Made by a program: the position numbers and the translations under genes
The notes under the pieces: generated by a model
Databases searched by the model: none
What the model saw: the letters and a program-made list of their open reading frames with translations, nothing else
What the model was told of the DNA's origin: nothing
In this document: in pieces, positions 33,680 through 41,574 of the stretch
How positions within the stretch are numbered: position 1 is the stretch's first letter
Layout: each line of letters opens with the position of its first letter
Origin: an uncultured Christensenella sp.
GTDB lineage: Bacteria > Bacillota > Clostridia > Christensenellales > Borkfalkiaceae
Assembly (NCBI GenBank): GCA_910576655.1
Contig: CAJTJC010000011.1
Span: 10,432 to 74,431 of the forward strand
Length of the DNA: 64,000 bases
Direction of reading: 5' to 3'

Positions 33680-33825
33680 TTGACAGCGCGCCGCGATTGT
33701 GATAGTATAAATCCGTAAGGAGAAACGAATATGGCTGACGGCCCACGTAGTGCTGCCGCGGAATTTGTAAAGCTTAATCAACCGGATAACATAGTCTGCA
33801 TAAAAGTGCGGACTGTGTTTTTTTA
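33680..33825 (+). promoter_or_regulatory. Promoter and attenuator-like leader of the CNNM gene
   Basis: Promoter TTGACA (33680-33685), 17 bases, TAGTAT (33703-33708). The transcript contains a hairpin CGGC-CAC-GTA-GTG-GCCG (about 33739-33759) and an intrinsic terminator AGTCTGC...GCGGACT followed by seven T (about 33793-33824), ahead of the transporter gene. GCGGA near 33759 could pair with TCTGC of the terminator as an antiterminator. I could not match it to a known riboswitch class. Confidence 0.65.
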
Positions 33826-33853
33826 CTTTTCAAGGAGGTACACGGGCGTGTAA
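33731..33853 (+). CDS. Putative 40-residue leader peptide
   Basis: An ATG with a well-spaced AAGGAG opens a 40-codon frame (MADGPRSAAAEFVKLNQPDN...) that reads straight through the attenuator stem and stops before the CNNM gene. Ribosome progress along it would decide whether the terminator forms. The early Asp-Gly-Pro and Gln-Pro-Asp are of the kind that destabilise ribosomes in magnesium-sensing leaders. That comparison is inference. No homologue is recognised. Confidence 0.45.
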   Translation: MADGPRSAAAEFVKLNQPDNIVCIKVRTVFFYFSRRYTGV

Positions 33854-33895
33854 TATCCTTTTAAACGGTAAAAAAATTTTTCGGAGGTTAATTAA

Positions 33896-34876
33896 ATGAA
33901 TACGGTAACCGCAATTATTTTTATAGCGGTTTTGTTTATGTTACTTATGCTGTCTGCGTTTTTCTCGGCGTCGGAAACGGCGTTTACAAGTCTGTCGCAG
34001 GCAAGAATAAAAAGCCTTTCGCAAACCAAAAAGTCTGCAAGGCTCGTACTTAAAATCAGCGCCAACTACAACAGGCTGCTGTCCACGCTGCTGATAGGCA
34101 ACAATATAGTGAATATTGCCTCGGCGTCGCTCGCCACGATTATTTTTACCTTTTGGTTCGGCGAGCTGGGCGTCACGCTTTCGACGGTCGTTATGACGGT
34201 GCTTGTGCTTATCTTCGGCGAAATTACGCCCAAAAGCATTGCCAAAGAGCGGCCCGAGGAATTCGCTATGTTTTCCGTGAGAATACTGTACGCTTTCCGG
34301 ATAGTTTTCACGCCGCTGAGCATTATTTTCGACGGCTGGAAAAAGCTTGTAAATAAAATTTTCCGTCTGGACAAAAAACGCCCGTCTATGACCGAGGAAG
34401 AGTTTTCGATTATTGTCGAGGGAATTGCGGGCGAGGGCGTGCTTGCCGAGGCGGAGGCGGAAATAATTCAGAATACGATAAAGTTCAACGAAACCACCGT
34501 CGGCAAGGTTATGACGAAGGCGGAGGATATAACCTTCGTGCGACTTAATTACGGTATGAAAACCATTAAAAAGGTTTTCGTGGACAGCAATTATTCGCGC
34601 GTGCCCGTGTACGGCGGCGACGGGGTTATCGGCATACTATACCGCGCCGACTTTTACGAGATGCTGCTCGTAGGCAAGTCGGATATTCGCCCCATTTTAA
34701 AGCCCGCGCTGTTTACTACGCCCGAAACGGTAATTTCAGACCTTTTCGAGGTGCTGCAAAATCAGCAGGTTCCGCAGGCAATCGTAAAGGACGGCGAGCA
34801 GGTTGTCGGGCTTATTTCGATGGAGGATATCCTCGAAGAGCTTGTCGGGGAAATCGACGACAAATACGATTTGTAA
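33896..34876 (+). CDS. CNNM/CorC-type membrane transporter (DUF21 plus CBS pair)
   Basis: The 326-residue protein has an N-terminal DUF21 domain with about four spans (FFSASETAFTSLSQARIKSL, GEITPKSIAKERPEEFA) and a CBS pair (about 195-325). Relatives export magnesium or cobalt. It ends LVGEIDDKYDL without the usual C-terminal CorC_HlyC domain, so it is a short form. CGGAGG precedes the ATG. Control by the upstream leader is likely. Confidence 0.88.
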   Translation: MNTVTAIIFIAVLFMLLMLSAFFSASETAFTSLSQARIKSLSQTKKSARLVLKISANYNRLLSTLLIGNNIVNIASASLATIIFTFWFGELGVTLSTVVMTVLVLIFGEITPKSIAKERPEEFAMFSVRILYAFRIVFTPLSIIFDGWKKLVNKIFRLDKKRPSMTEEEFSIIVEGIAGEGVLAEAEAEIIQNTIKFNETTVGKVMTKAEDITFVRLNYGMKTIKKVFVDSNYSRVPVYGGDGVIGILYRADFYEMLLVGKSDIRPILKPALFTTPETVISDLFEVLQNQQVPQAIVKDGEQVVGLISMEDILEELVGEIDDKYDL

Positions 34877-34917
34877 TTTGCGGATAAAGCGCGCCGAATT
34901 ACCGAAAATAAATATGT

Positions 34918-35721
34918 ATGAAAAGGCGGATATTTATTATCGCGGCGGTGGTGCTTTCGGTGTTTGCGGCAATGCAGATTACGGTGTTCGCGTCGGACGC
35001 GCGCGCCGAATACGTTAAGCCTGCATACGCCGCGACGGATATTTCGGGCATACTCGAAAAGTCCTCTCTTTCGGACGCCGACTACGAAACGCTTTACCGT
35101 CAGACGGGTCTGACAAAAATCGGCGTGGACAGATGTATGGCGAGAGGGAGCGAAGGTATTGCGCGGATTAAGAGTATTCAGTCCGACCTGTTTTGCGATT
35201 ACGCAGTGGATACAGACCGCTTTGCGCCCTTTTGCAGCGCGTACCGGACGGGCATGCGCGCTGCTTGTTGTTATCTTGAAAACGGCGATATTTTGGTGAC
35301 CTCGTCAACGCATATCGCGGGCTTTCCCGCAGGGCACGCGGGGCTGGTGACAGACGCCGACCGCGGCGAGGCGTTGCAGGCGGTTTCGTACTTCGCGGAA
35401 AGCAGGCTCGGCTCGGCGCGCGATTTTACTTGCAGGCTGAATTTTATGGTGCTTGAGCCCTGCGCGCCCGACGGAGTGAGGGAGGAGGTCGTCCGATACG
35501 CCAAAAGCAATCTTTTGGGGAAAAAGTACGGCGTTTTTATCGGCAAACGCGAGTGCGAGCGTACCCAGTGCGCGCACCTAATATGGTACGCCTATAATCG
35601 GCTCGGTATCGACCTTGACGGCAACGGCGGACTTTTCGTCACGCCGAAAAATATCGCAAATTCGCCCTGCGTCCGCGTGGTGCAGGTTTTCGGCTTCGAC
35701 CTCGATAAGCTTTGGAATTGA
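34918..35721 (+). CDS. Exported YiiX/NlpC-P60-like permuted papain hydrolase
   Basis: The 267-residue protein has an N-terminal signal (MKRRIFIIAAVVLSVFAAMQITVFA). The permuted papain fold shows its His strand in GDILVTSSTHIAGFPAGHAGLV and its catalytic Cys in TQCAHLIWYAYNRLGIDL. This is the order of YiiX/YebB-like enzymes. It probably acts on cell-wall peptides or amide-linked lipids outside the membrane. It is converging with the SLOG gene. Confidence 0.82.
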   Translation: MKRRIFIIAAVVLSVFAAMQITVFASDARAEYVKPAYAATDISGILEKSSLSDADYETLYRQTGLTKIGVDRCMARGSEGIARIKSIQSDLFCDYAVDTDRFAPFCSAYRTGMRAACCYLENGDILVTSSTHIAGFPAGHAGLVTDADRGEALQAVSYFAESRLGSARDFTCRLNFMVLEPCAPDGVREEVVRYAKSNLLGKKYGVFIGKRECERTQCAHLIWYAYNRLGIDLDGNGGLFVTPKNIANSPCVRVVQVFGFDLDKLWN

Positions 35722-35724
35722 CCT

Positions 35725-36399
35725 TTAAATTTTAATTAATTGCTTGTACCAATTCCAGAACTCTTTATAGAATTCCCACGTTTCGTCGCCCTTTATTGCG
35801 TATATGCAAATAAATTGGATAAGGCAAATCGCAACGAATACGGAAATTGCAATAATAATATTTCTGATTAGTTTTTTATTTTCTTTTATTATTTTTTCAA
35901 TATTATCGAGCTCTATCAGCTCGATAATTTTATTTTCTTTATTTGCATAGTTTATCGTGTACCACGTTCCGCCTTTTTCTAAGCCGTTGAATACAGCAAT
36001 AACAAGGCAGCTTTTATCAACCATATAGCGGTTGCGTTGCAGCATACACTCTGGGGTGTAACGTATTGAAATAAGGGTAACTTCGTTTGCACGTTTTAAA
36101 ATGCTTTCATAGCGCAATTTATCTGTATCGTTCCATTTCATAGTTTGGTTTTGGCAGGGGATAGCGCACTCTAACGTAATCGCATACTCATCCCGAAGCT
36201 TTAAAACAATTTCCGCAAAGTCCAAATCAACGCCGATAGCCATACCCGAAATAAAGTTTGTAATTCCGTATTCGGTAATTGCAAGCTTTATTTTTTCTTC
36301 AAGCGCTTTTAAATACACCTTATGCCTTTTTTTGTCTTTTCCGTACTCAAACGGAAACCCTTGCGGGCGGTGTCCCGTGCAACAGCAAGATTTTTTCAT
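35725..36399 (-). CDS. SLOG-family protein with C-terminal membrane segment
   Basis: The 224-residue protein starts with a SLOG/DUF1273-like nucleotide-sensing fold (CCCTGHRPQGFPFEYG, FISGMAIGVDLDFAEIV, VFNGLEKGGTWYTINYA). It ends with a predicted membrane helix (about 191-213, IIIAISVFVAICLIQFICIYAI) and a short tail. SLOG domains bind nucleotides or their derivatives and occur in several anti-phage and stress systems. It is divergent from a tandem-XRE regulator. A defence role is possible but unproven. Confidence 0.8.
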   Translation of the reverse strand: MKKSCCCTGHRPQGFPFEYGKDKKRHKVYLKALEEKIKLAITEYGITNFISGMAIGVDLDFAEIVLKLRDEYAITLECAIPCQNQTMKWNDTDKLRYESILKRANEVTLISIRYTPECMLQRNRYMVDKSCLVIAVFNGLEKGGTWYTINYANKENKIIELIELDNIEKIIKENKKLIRNIIIAISVFVAICLIQFICIYAIKGDETWEFYKEFWNWYKQLIKI

Positions 36400-36498
36400 T
36401 ACGTTTCCTTTTTGATAGTTAATTTTTGTGTAAAAATTAAGCTATTTTATAATTATAAATTAGCTATTTGGTCAAAAAATAAATATAACCTTTCAGTT

Positions 36499-36957
36499 AT
36501 GGAATGTTCGGAAGAATTTAAGCAACGGTTTTTAGAGCTTATATCTGATTTAGATAGTAAAAAATCTGAAATACCTAAATTGCTAAATATAGATTATAAT
36601 ATTTATAAAAAAATTACAGAATTAGGCATTATTCCAAAACCAATAGTTTTGATAAGAATTGCCGATTACTTTAATATTTCAATCGAATATCTATTAGGTA
36701 GAACAGACTATTCTTATTTTGAAAAATCTGATTTGGGAATGACATTTTTAGATAGGTATCAATCGTTAAAGCAAGAAAAAAATTTGACAGATTATGCTGT
36801 TGCTCAAAAACTTCATATTACAACAAGTTATACTACTAACTGGAAGAATAAAAGATATATTCCGTCGATTATAAACCTAATAGTACTATCGGAAGAATTA
36901 AAAGTAACCATTGATTATTTACTTGGCAGAACAGACGATAGGACACTTCATAAATAA
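36499..36957 (+). CDS. Tandem XRE-type HTH regulator
   Basis: This 152-residue protein is made of two XRE-like units, each ending in almost the same tail (SIEYLLGRTDYS near residue 72, TIDYLLGRTDDR near 145). The second unit has a clear helix-turn-helix (TDYAVAQKLHITTSYTTNWKNKRY); the first is degenerate. The frame is open upstream to 36322, but ATG 36499 fits the domain boundary. No ribosome site is visible. The gene is AT-rich compared with neighbours, suggesting transfer. It is probably the regulator of the divergent SLOG gene. Confidence 0.8.
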   Translation: MECSEEFKQRFLELISDLDSKKSEIPKLLNIDYNIYKKITELGIIPKPIVLIRIADYFNISIEYLLGRTDYSYFEKSDLGMTFLDRYQSLKQEKNLTDYAVAQKLHITTSYTTNWKNKRYIPSIINLIVLSEELKVTIDYLLGRTDDRTLHK

Positions 36958-37121
36958 AAAGGTGCCGTTTCCTGCGGAAACGACACCGCAGAACATACCT
37001 AATTACTTAGTTGTCAGACTAATTACAATTTCGCTAATAGGATTTGTAATAGTAATTTGGGTATAGCTCTACCTAAACTATGCCCATTAGCGTTTAAAAC
37101 TATTAAATTAGTCTGACAACT
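36952..37121 (-). ncRNA. Unannotated structured small RNA gene
   Basis: An about 170-base minus-strand transcript is framed by a consensus promoter and a strong terminator, with no ORF. Its 5' end (37121-37106, AGTTGTCAGACTAATT) pairs perfectly with 37024-37009, a 16-bp closing stem. Inside are an 8-bp hairpin (CTATGCCC 37078-37085 with GGGTATAG 37059-37066) and two competing 7-bp stems. They are 37086-37092 with 37032-37038, and 37099-37105 with 37047-37053. Together they make a pseudoknot or a switch. The terminator hairpin is GGTGTCGTTTCC/GGAAACGGCACC (36987-36961) followed by TTTTTATTT. I do not recognise it as 6S, SRP, tmRNA or RNase P. Confidence 0.75.
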
Positions 37122-37124
37122 TTT

Positions 37125-37153
37125 ATTTTAGCAAAATGCGCTGATATTGTCAA
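37125..37153 (-). promoter_or_regulatory. Promoter of the structured RNA
   Basis: On the minus strand TTGACA (37148-37153), 17 bases and TAAAAT (37125-37130) place the start within the first bases of the closing stem. Confidence 0.85.
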
Positions 37154-37188
37154 TTTTTAAAAAGCAATTATTTATCTTTTCTATACAA

Positions 37189-37242
37189 CAAACGCCCCGC
37201 GGTAAAACTGCAGGGCGTTTGCTGGTGCACCTTAAGCAATTC
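37189..37242 (-). repeat. Duplicated tRNA-Arg 3' end with its own hairpin
   Basis: TTTGCTGGTGCACCTTAAG (37218-37236) repeats the 3' end of the tRNA-Arg gene (37366-37384) exactly, and the match extends to 24 of 25 bases. A hairpin CAAACGCCC/GGGCGTTTG (37189-37221) follows it in the minus direction, as a terminator follows the intact tRNA. The 5' part of a tRNA is missing. It is a fossil tRNA or an attachment-site remnant. Confidence 0.75.
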
Positions 37243-37333
37243 TGCCGTTTCCACTGCGTGGAGCCTCGGCAGAGCGTCGGGCAAAGCCCTCGCGCGAATC
37301 ATAGGAATTCGAAAGGACTTGCAATTTACACAA

Positions 37334-37369
37334 CAAAAAGAGAGGTAAAAAAATTCACCTCTCTTTTTG
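37334..37369 (-). terminator. tRNA-Arg terminator
   Basis: A 13-bp perfect stem (CAAAAAGAGAGGT and complement) gives TTTTTG on the minus strand directly after the CCA end. Confidence 0.88.
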
Positions 37370-37370
37370 C

Positions 37371-37447
37371 TGGTGCACCTTAAGGAATTCGAATCCCTAG
37401 CCTTTGGTTCCGTAGACCAACGCTCTATCCAGTTGAGCTAAAGGTGC
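37371..37447 (-). tRNA. tRNA-Arg (anticodon ACG)
   Basis: The minus-strand cloverleaf has acceptor GCACCTT/AAGGTGC, D arm GCTC...GAGC and anticodon stem TTGGT/ACCAA. The loop CTACGGA gives anticodon ACG, and the T arm is AGGGA-TTCGAAT-TCCTT. CCA is encoded. It would read CGN arginine codons after A34-to-inosine editing. Confidence 0.96.
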
Positions 37448-37478
37448 GTAATTATTTAAGCCGCTTAACAGCTTAATA

Positions 37479-37507
37479 ATTATAGTAAATTTATTTTTCT
37501 TTGTCAA
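37479..37507 (-). promoter_or_regulatory. tRNA-Arg promoter
   Basis: TTGACA (37502-37507), 17 bases and TATAAT (37479-37484) on the minus strand match the consensus perfectly. Confidence 0.92.
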
Positions 37508-37527
37508 ACGATTTAATCGTATAATTT

Positions 37528-37561
37528 TGCGCGTGCGGATGAATTTTCATCCGCACGCGCA
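37528..37561 (-). terminator. Terminator of the M20 peptidase gene
   Basis: The 14-bp stem TGCGCGTGCGGATG/CATCCGCACGCGCA is followed on the minus strand by AAAATTATA. The T-run is weak but the stem is strong. Confidence 0.65.
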
Positions 37562-37565
37562 GTGT

Positions 37566-38813
37566 TTATTTTGTAAGTCTTTCTATTGCAAGCTTGTAAA
37601 TTTTCAGGCACTTTTCTATTTTTTCAAACGTAATGTATTCGTTGGGCTGGTGAATTACGTTTTCTTCGCCCTCTTCCTCGGGTCCGAACGCCGCGCCGCA
37701 TTTCAGCGCCCGCGCATACGTTCCGCCGCCGATTGCAACGGGCTGCATACGTTTGCCCGTAACCTCGTTATATGCGCCGCAAAGCACTTGCACCAGCGCG
37801 CACTGTTTGTCGTTGAAGAGGGGGGACTGCTCCGACAGAATTTCGTAGCTTTCGCCGTCAAACGCTTTCAGCACGTCCTCGCGCGACAGCGTTGCGGGAT
37901 AGCGTATATCGCACGTTACCGTTACGCTGCCCTTGCCGCCCCGCACGACGTTGGGCGAGAACGTACAAATTCCCGTTTCGTCGGCAAGCGCGTTCAGCCC
38001 GAACTTCGTTTCGAACAGCTTTTCGCAAATGCCGTCCAGTCCCAAGTATTTAAGTATCGGCGGTATTGCGTTTACGCCCTGCTCCGGCGTCGAGCCGTGC
38101 GCCGATTTTCCGCGCGAAACTATCAGCCCGTTTTCGGCGGTAAGTCCAAGTCCGCTTAACCTCTCTTCGTTTACGTCTGCTTTGACCACACATTCGTCGC
38201 AGACCATATTCGCGGCGTTGCCGCCCGAAAGCGTAGTTAAATCGAGCGCGGTCGGAAAAGTGAATTTAACGTGCATAATTCCCTTTTCCGCGTAAATCAC
38301 GGGGAAGTCGGCGTCGGGCGAAAATCCCGTTTCGGGCATGGTCGAGTGTTCGTTGAAATACTTGATACATTCCCAGCCGCTTTCCTCGTTGCAGCCGACG
38401 ATAAGCCTTATTCTTTTTGCGGGGACGAAGCCCTCGTCTTTAAGCTGCTTCATGCAGTACAGGCAGATAATTGCGGGGCCCTTGTCGTCCATTGCGCCCC
38501 TGCCCCATATTTTTTTATGCGCGTAATCGATTTCGCCGCCGAAAGGGTCGTGCGTCCAGCCGCTGCCCGCAGGCACTACGTCGAGGTGTGCGAGTATCGC
38601 AAAATCCTCGCCCTCGCCGAAAATCACCTCGCCTGCGTAATTGTCGTAATTGACCGTTTCGAACCCGAACGAACGGGCAAGCTTTAAAAAATAATCGAGG
38701 CAGTCCGCCGTGCCTCTGCCGAACGGCATACCCTTTTCGGGCGCGCATTTTGCCGAGTTGAAGCGGATAATCTCAGATATGCTTAAAGCGGTTTTTTCAA
38801 ATAAATCGTTCAT
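37566..38813 (-). CDS. M20 family dipeptidase (PepV/Sapep type)
   Basis: This 415-residue di-zinc peptidase cleaves dipeptides in the cytoplasm. Metal and catalytic segments are present: ILAHLDVVPAGSGWTHDPFGG, GRGAMDDKGPAI and GCNEESGWECIKYF. YARALKCGAAFGPEEEGE is near the C-terminus. It has the lid insertion of PepV. AAAGGGG precedes the ATG. The promoter TATAAT near 38852 lies divergent to radC. Confidence 0.92.
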   Translation of the reverse strand: MNDLFEKTALSISEIIRFNSAKCAPEKGMPFGRGTADCLDYFLKLARSFGFETVNYDNYAGEVIFGEGEDFAILAHLDVVPAGSGWTHDPFGGEIDYAHKKIWGRGAMDDKGPAIICLYCMKQLKDEGFVPAKRIRLIVGCNEESGWECIKYFNEHSTMPETGFSPDADFPVIYAEKGIMHVKFTFPTALDLTTLSGGNAANMVCDECVVKADVNEERLSGLGLTAENGLIVSRGKSAHGSTPEQGVNAIPPILKYLGLDGICEKLFETKFGLNALADETGICTFSPNVVRGGKGSVTVTCDIRYPATLSREDVLKAFDGESYEILSEQSPLFNDKQCALVQVLCGAYNEVTGKRMQPVAIGGGTYARALKCGAAFGPEEEGEENVIHQPNEYITFEKIEKCLKIYKLAIERLTK

Positions 38814-38909
38814 AGTATCCCCTTTTTCTTTTTTAGGTTAAAAACATTATACACTTTTATTTTTTTGTGGTAAAATGTTTTTAACGATAATTTTTACGGA
38901 AGGGATACG

Positions 38910-39626
38910 TTGCACGAGGGACATAGGCAGAGAATGTACGAAAAACTTAAAAACGGCGACGACCTGTTCGACCACGAGCTGCTTGAAATTCTGCTGTTCG
39001 CCGCCTGTCCGCGCATAAACACCAACCCGATTGCGCACGCGCTGTTAGAGCGGTTCGTCTCTGTTTCCGAGGTTTTCAACGCAAGCGTGGAAGAGCTTAA
39101 AGCCGTCGACGGCGTGGGCGATACCGTAGCGCGGTTTATAAAAACCGTCGGGCTATGCGCCGAGCGCGCGGGCAATATCGGCAATACGCCCGTTTTGAAA
39201 ACCGCGGACGATTGCAAGCGGTTTATCGACGCGCGGCTTCGTGGCAAAAGCGAGGAACAGGTAGAAATTTATTTTCTGAACAGGACGGGCAGGGTGCGCC
39301 GCATATTAAGCTACAACGCAGGCGAAAAGAGCCGCGCCGCGGTATCGGTGGACGCTATCGCTCGCGATTTTGCGCTTTATATCCCGCACGGAGTAATTAT
39401 CGCGCACAACCACGTTCACGGCGGGGCTGCGCCGTCTGACTACGACGACCATTTTACGCGCACGGTGCAGTTTATCTGCAATATGTACGGCGCGCAGCTG
39501 CTCGACCACGTAATATACGTAAGCCTCGGCGAGACGTTCAGCTATAAAAACGAGGGAAGGCTGGAAGAGATAAAAAGCTCTTGCAGCTGGGATAAGTTTG
39601 AAAAATGGATAAAAACGTTAAACTGA
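38910..39626 (+). CDS. radC: RadC-like JAB/MPN protein
   Basis: This 238-residue protein begins at TTG behind GGAAGGG. It carries an N-terminal helix-hairpin-helix (LKAVDGVGDTVARFIK) and a C-terminal JAMM domain. The metal motif is HNHVHGGAAPSDYD, a variant of the usual HNHPSGxxxPSxxD in which the Pro-Ser is replaced by Val-His. Its biochemical role in DNA metabolism is unsettled. It overlaps the sensor kinase gene by 22 bases. Confidence 0.88.
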   Translation: MHEGHRQRMYEKLKNGDDLFDHELLEILLFAACPRINTNPIAHALLERFVSVSEVFNASVEELKAVDGVGDTVARFIKTVGLCAERAGNIGNTPVLKTADDCKRFIDARLRGKSEEQVEIYFLNRTGRVRRILSYNAGEKSRAAVSVDAIARDFALYIPHGVIIAHNHVHGGAAPSDYDDHFTRTVQFICNMYGAQLLDHVIYVSLGETFSYKNEGRLEEIKSSCSWDKFEKWIKTLN

Positions 39627-40840
39627 ACGAAAGCAGAAAACAGCTTGTAAGCTATATAAAGCTTATACTCGTTATTCTGCTCGTCGTTATAGAAATTATA
39701 ATCTGCGCGCAGTATTCCACCCGATACTTGGAAAACGGCAGAACGGGCGTGCTTATAGCGGTTATCATAAGCTGTATTCTGCTTGCCGTGCTTGAAGCGA
39801 TTGACTCGTTCGTGGTAAAAAACATAGTTGCAAAGTACGTGTTTTTCGGGTTGGATACGGCGGCGGTGCTCGTGCTTTGTATCTTTACGGGCAACACTTA
39901 TATGTCTACGCTGTACTGTCTGGTGCTTACGCAGATATATATTTCAATAGACAGCCTGCGCGAAAATATAATTCTTTTCAGCGTCAGCTGCGCTCTGTTC
40001 GTAATTTCCTTCGTGCTTGGACGAATTGTAGATTCCAGCGGTACTATATACGCCGACATCGTTGAAATTCTCGGCGACAGTATTCTCGGCATATCGATAC
40101 TTGCAATCCACTTTATGGTAACTAACTTTATTTTACGGTTCTATTCCAAAAACCAGCAGCTGAGAAACGCCTTGAAGGAGGCGGACGAAAGCAAGGCGGA
40201 ATTAGAGGCGGCGAATAAGGAAATTTCTCGCACGGCGGTTTACGAGGAGCGAAACCGCATAGCAAAGGACATACACGACAACGCTGGTCATTCGATGACG
40301 ACCGTAATAATGCAGACGGAGGCGGCGAAGCTTTTAATCGACACCGACCCCGCCGAAGCCAAAACGCGGATTATCGCCGCGAATATACAGGCGAAGAACG
40401 CGCTCGAACAGATGCGCGAAAGCGTGCATCTGCTTGCGGGCAGAACGCAGGTAAGCACCTTAAAGGAAGATATAGAGGAAATAATCGCCCAGACCATTGA
40501 CGGGACCGAGCTGAAAATACGCTGCAATATAGAGGACGTTTCTCTTGACGGCGAGCGGGCGCGGTTTATCTGCAACAGCGTAAAGGAATGTCTCGTAAAC
40601 GGCATAAGACACGGCAAGGCAACGGCGTTTTTTATAGAAATGAAAAAGCAGTTTTCCAACGTCTGTCTGCTTATCTCCGACAACGGCTGCGGCGCGGACG
40701 GGCAGATTAAAGAGGGCTTCGGTCTGCGCGGACTCAGGGAAAAAGCGGAAAGGTTAGGCGGCAGATGCAGCTTTTCAAGCGAGGCGGACGAGGGCTTCGA
40801 AACGGAAATATTAATCCCGTTGGAGGGTAAAAATGATTAA
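39605..40840 (+). CDS. Sensor histidine kinase (NarL/LiaS-like class)
   Basis: The 411-residue membrane kinase has about five to six N-terminal spans (18-180), a coiled linker (181-212) and a HisKA_3 dimerisation helix with phospho-His 224 in KDIHDNAGHS. The HATPase domain has a divergent N box (FICNSVKECLVNGIRHGKA) and G box NGCGADGQIKEGFGLRGLREKA. Without an extracytoplasmic loop of size, it may sense membrane stress. It overlaps its response regulator by eight bases. Confidence 0.9.
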   Translation: MDKNVKLNESRKQLVSYIKLILVILLVVIEIIICAQYSTRYLENGRTGVLIAVIISCILLAVLEAIDSFVVKNIVAKYVFFGLDTAAVLVLCIFTGNTYMSTLYCLVLTQIYISIDSLRENIILFSVSCALFVISFVLGRIVDSSGTIYADIVEILGDSILGISILAIHFMVTNFILRFYSKNQQLRNALKEADESKAELEAANKEISRTAVYEERNRIAKDIHDNAGHSMTTVIMQTEAAKLLIDTDPAEAKTRIIAANIQAKNALEQMRESVHLLAGRTQVSTLKEDIEEIIAQTIDGTELKIRCNIEDVSLDGERARFICNSVKECLVNGIRHGKATAFFIEMKKQFSNVCLLISDNGCGADGQIKEGFGLRGLREKAERLGGRCSFSSEADEGFETEILIPLEGKND

Positions 40841-41471
40841 AATTTTGTTGGCTGACGACCAGACTATACTGACCGAGGGCATTAAAAGCGTGCTTGAAAC
40901 GTGTAGCGATTTTGAGGTAGTGGGTACGGCTCAGGACGGCGCGGAGGCGGTAGAGCTTGCCGCAAAATTGCAGCCCGACGTCGTGCTTATGGATATACGT
41001 ATGCCGAACATGAACGGCGTCGTCGCAACCAAGCGCATTAAGGAGCTTAACCCCGAAATCAAAATAATAGTGCTGACTACCTTCGACGACAGCGACTATA
41101 TTTTAAGCGCGATAAACAACGGCGCAAGCGGATACCTTTTAAAGGATATAGGCGCGACCGCGCTGATAGATTCGATAAAAAACGCCTACGCCGGCGATAC
41201 CATTCTGCCCTCGAAAATAGCAAAAAAAATTACGGACGCGGCTATGATGGTTTCTTCCGACAAGGAGATAAAGCTGAAAAAAGCGTTCAACCTTTCCGAC
41301 AGAGAGGTGGAAATAGCGTTTATGCTGATAGACGGGTTTACAAACAGACAGATTGCTTCGGCAATGCAGCTTTCCGACGGCACGGCGAGAAACTATATAA
41401 GCTCGATTTATTCCAAACTGGGCGTTGACGGCCGCAGCGCTGCCGTCGCAAAAATCAAAAATAAAATATAA
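40833..41471 (+). CDS. LuxR/NarL-type response regulator
   Basis: This 212-residue partner of the kinase just upstream has receiver Asp54 in VLMDIRMPNMNG and Lys in FDDSDYILSAINNGASGYLLKDIG. The C-terminal HTH is FNLSDREVEIAFMLIDGFTNRQIASAMQLS in part. GGAGG precedes the ATG. It may control the lipoprotein gene downstream, which has its own strong promoter. Confidence 0.93.
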   Translation: MIKILLADDQTILTEGIKSVLETCSDFEVVGTAQDGAEAVELAAKLQPDVVLMDIRMPNMNGVVATKRIKELNPEIKIIVLTTFDDSDYILSAINNGASGYLLKDIGATALIDSIKNAYAGDTILPSKIAKKITDAAMMVSSDKEIKLKKAFNLSDREVEIAFMLIDGFTNRQIASAMQLSDGTARNYISSIYSKLGVDGRSAAVAKIKNKI

Positions 41472-41525
41472 AAAGCGCGGCGATAAGCCGTAGCTTAGAG
41501 CATAATAGTTATAAATTGCAATCCT

Positions 41526-41554
41526 TTGACATTTTATTTAAATGATTATATAAT
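41526..41554 (+). promoter_or_regulatory. Consensus promoter of the CxCG-repeat lipoprotein
   Basis: TTGACA (41526-41531), 17 bases and TATAAT (41549-41554) are followed by CAGGAG ahead of the ATG at 41575. Confidence 0.9.
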
Positions 41555-41574
41555 TTCAGCCAGGAGATACTGTA

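Noticed and set aside
33731..33830. Known riboswitch (M-box, manganese, NiCo, fluoride) ahead of the CNNM gene
   Set aside because: The conserved core bases of those classes, as far as I can recall them, are not present.
34803..35018. Open frame across the CNNM and papain-like gene boundary
   Set aside because: It is a frame shadow of two well-supported genes and has no features of its own.
36988..37121. Plus-strand reading of the structured RNA
   Set aside because: A weak TTTTATTTT follows the closing stem, but the consensus promoter and the strong terminator are both on the minus strand.
37147..37383. Open frame of 78 codons on the plus strand
   Set aside because: It covers the tRNA 3' end, its terminator and the duplicate repeat; no ribosome site and composition unlike a protein.
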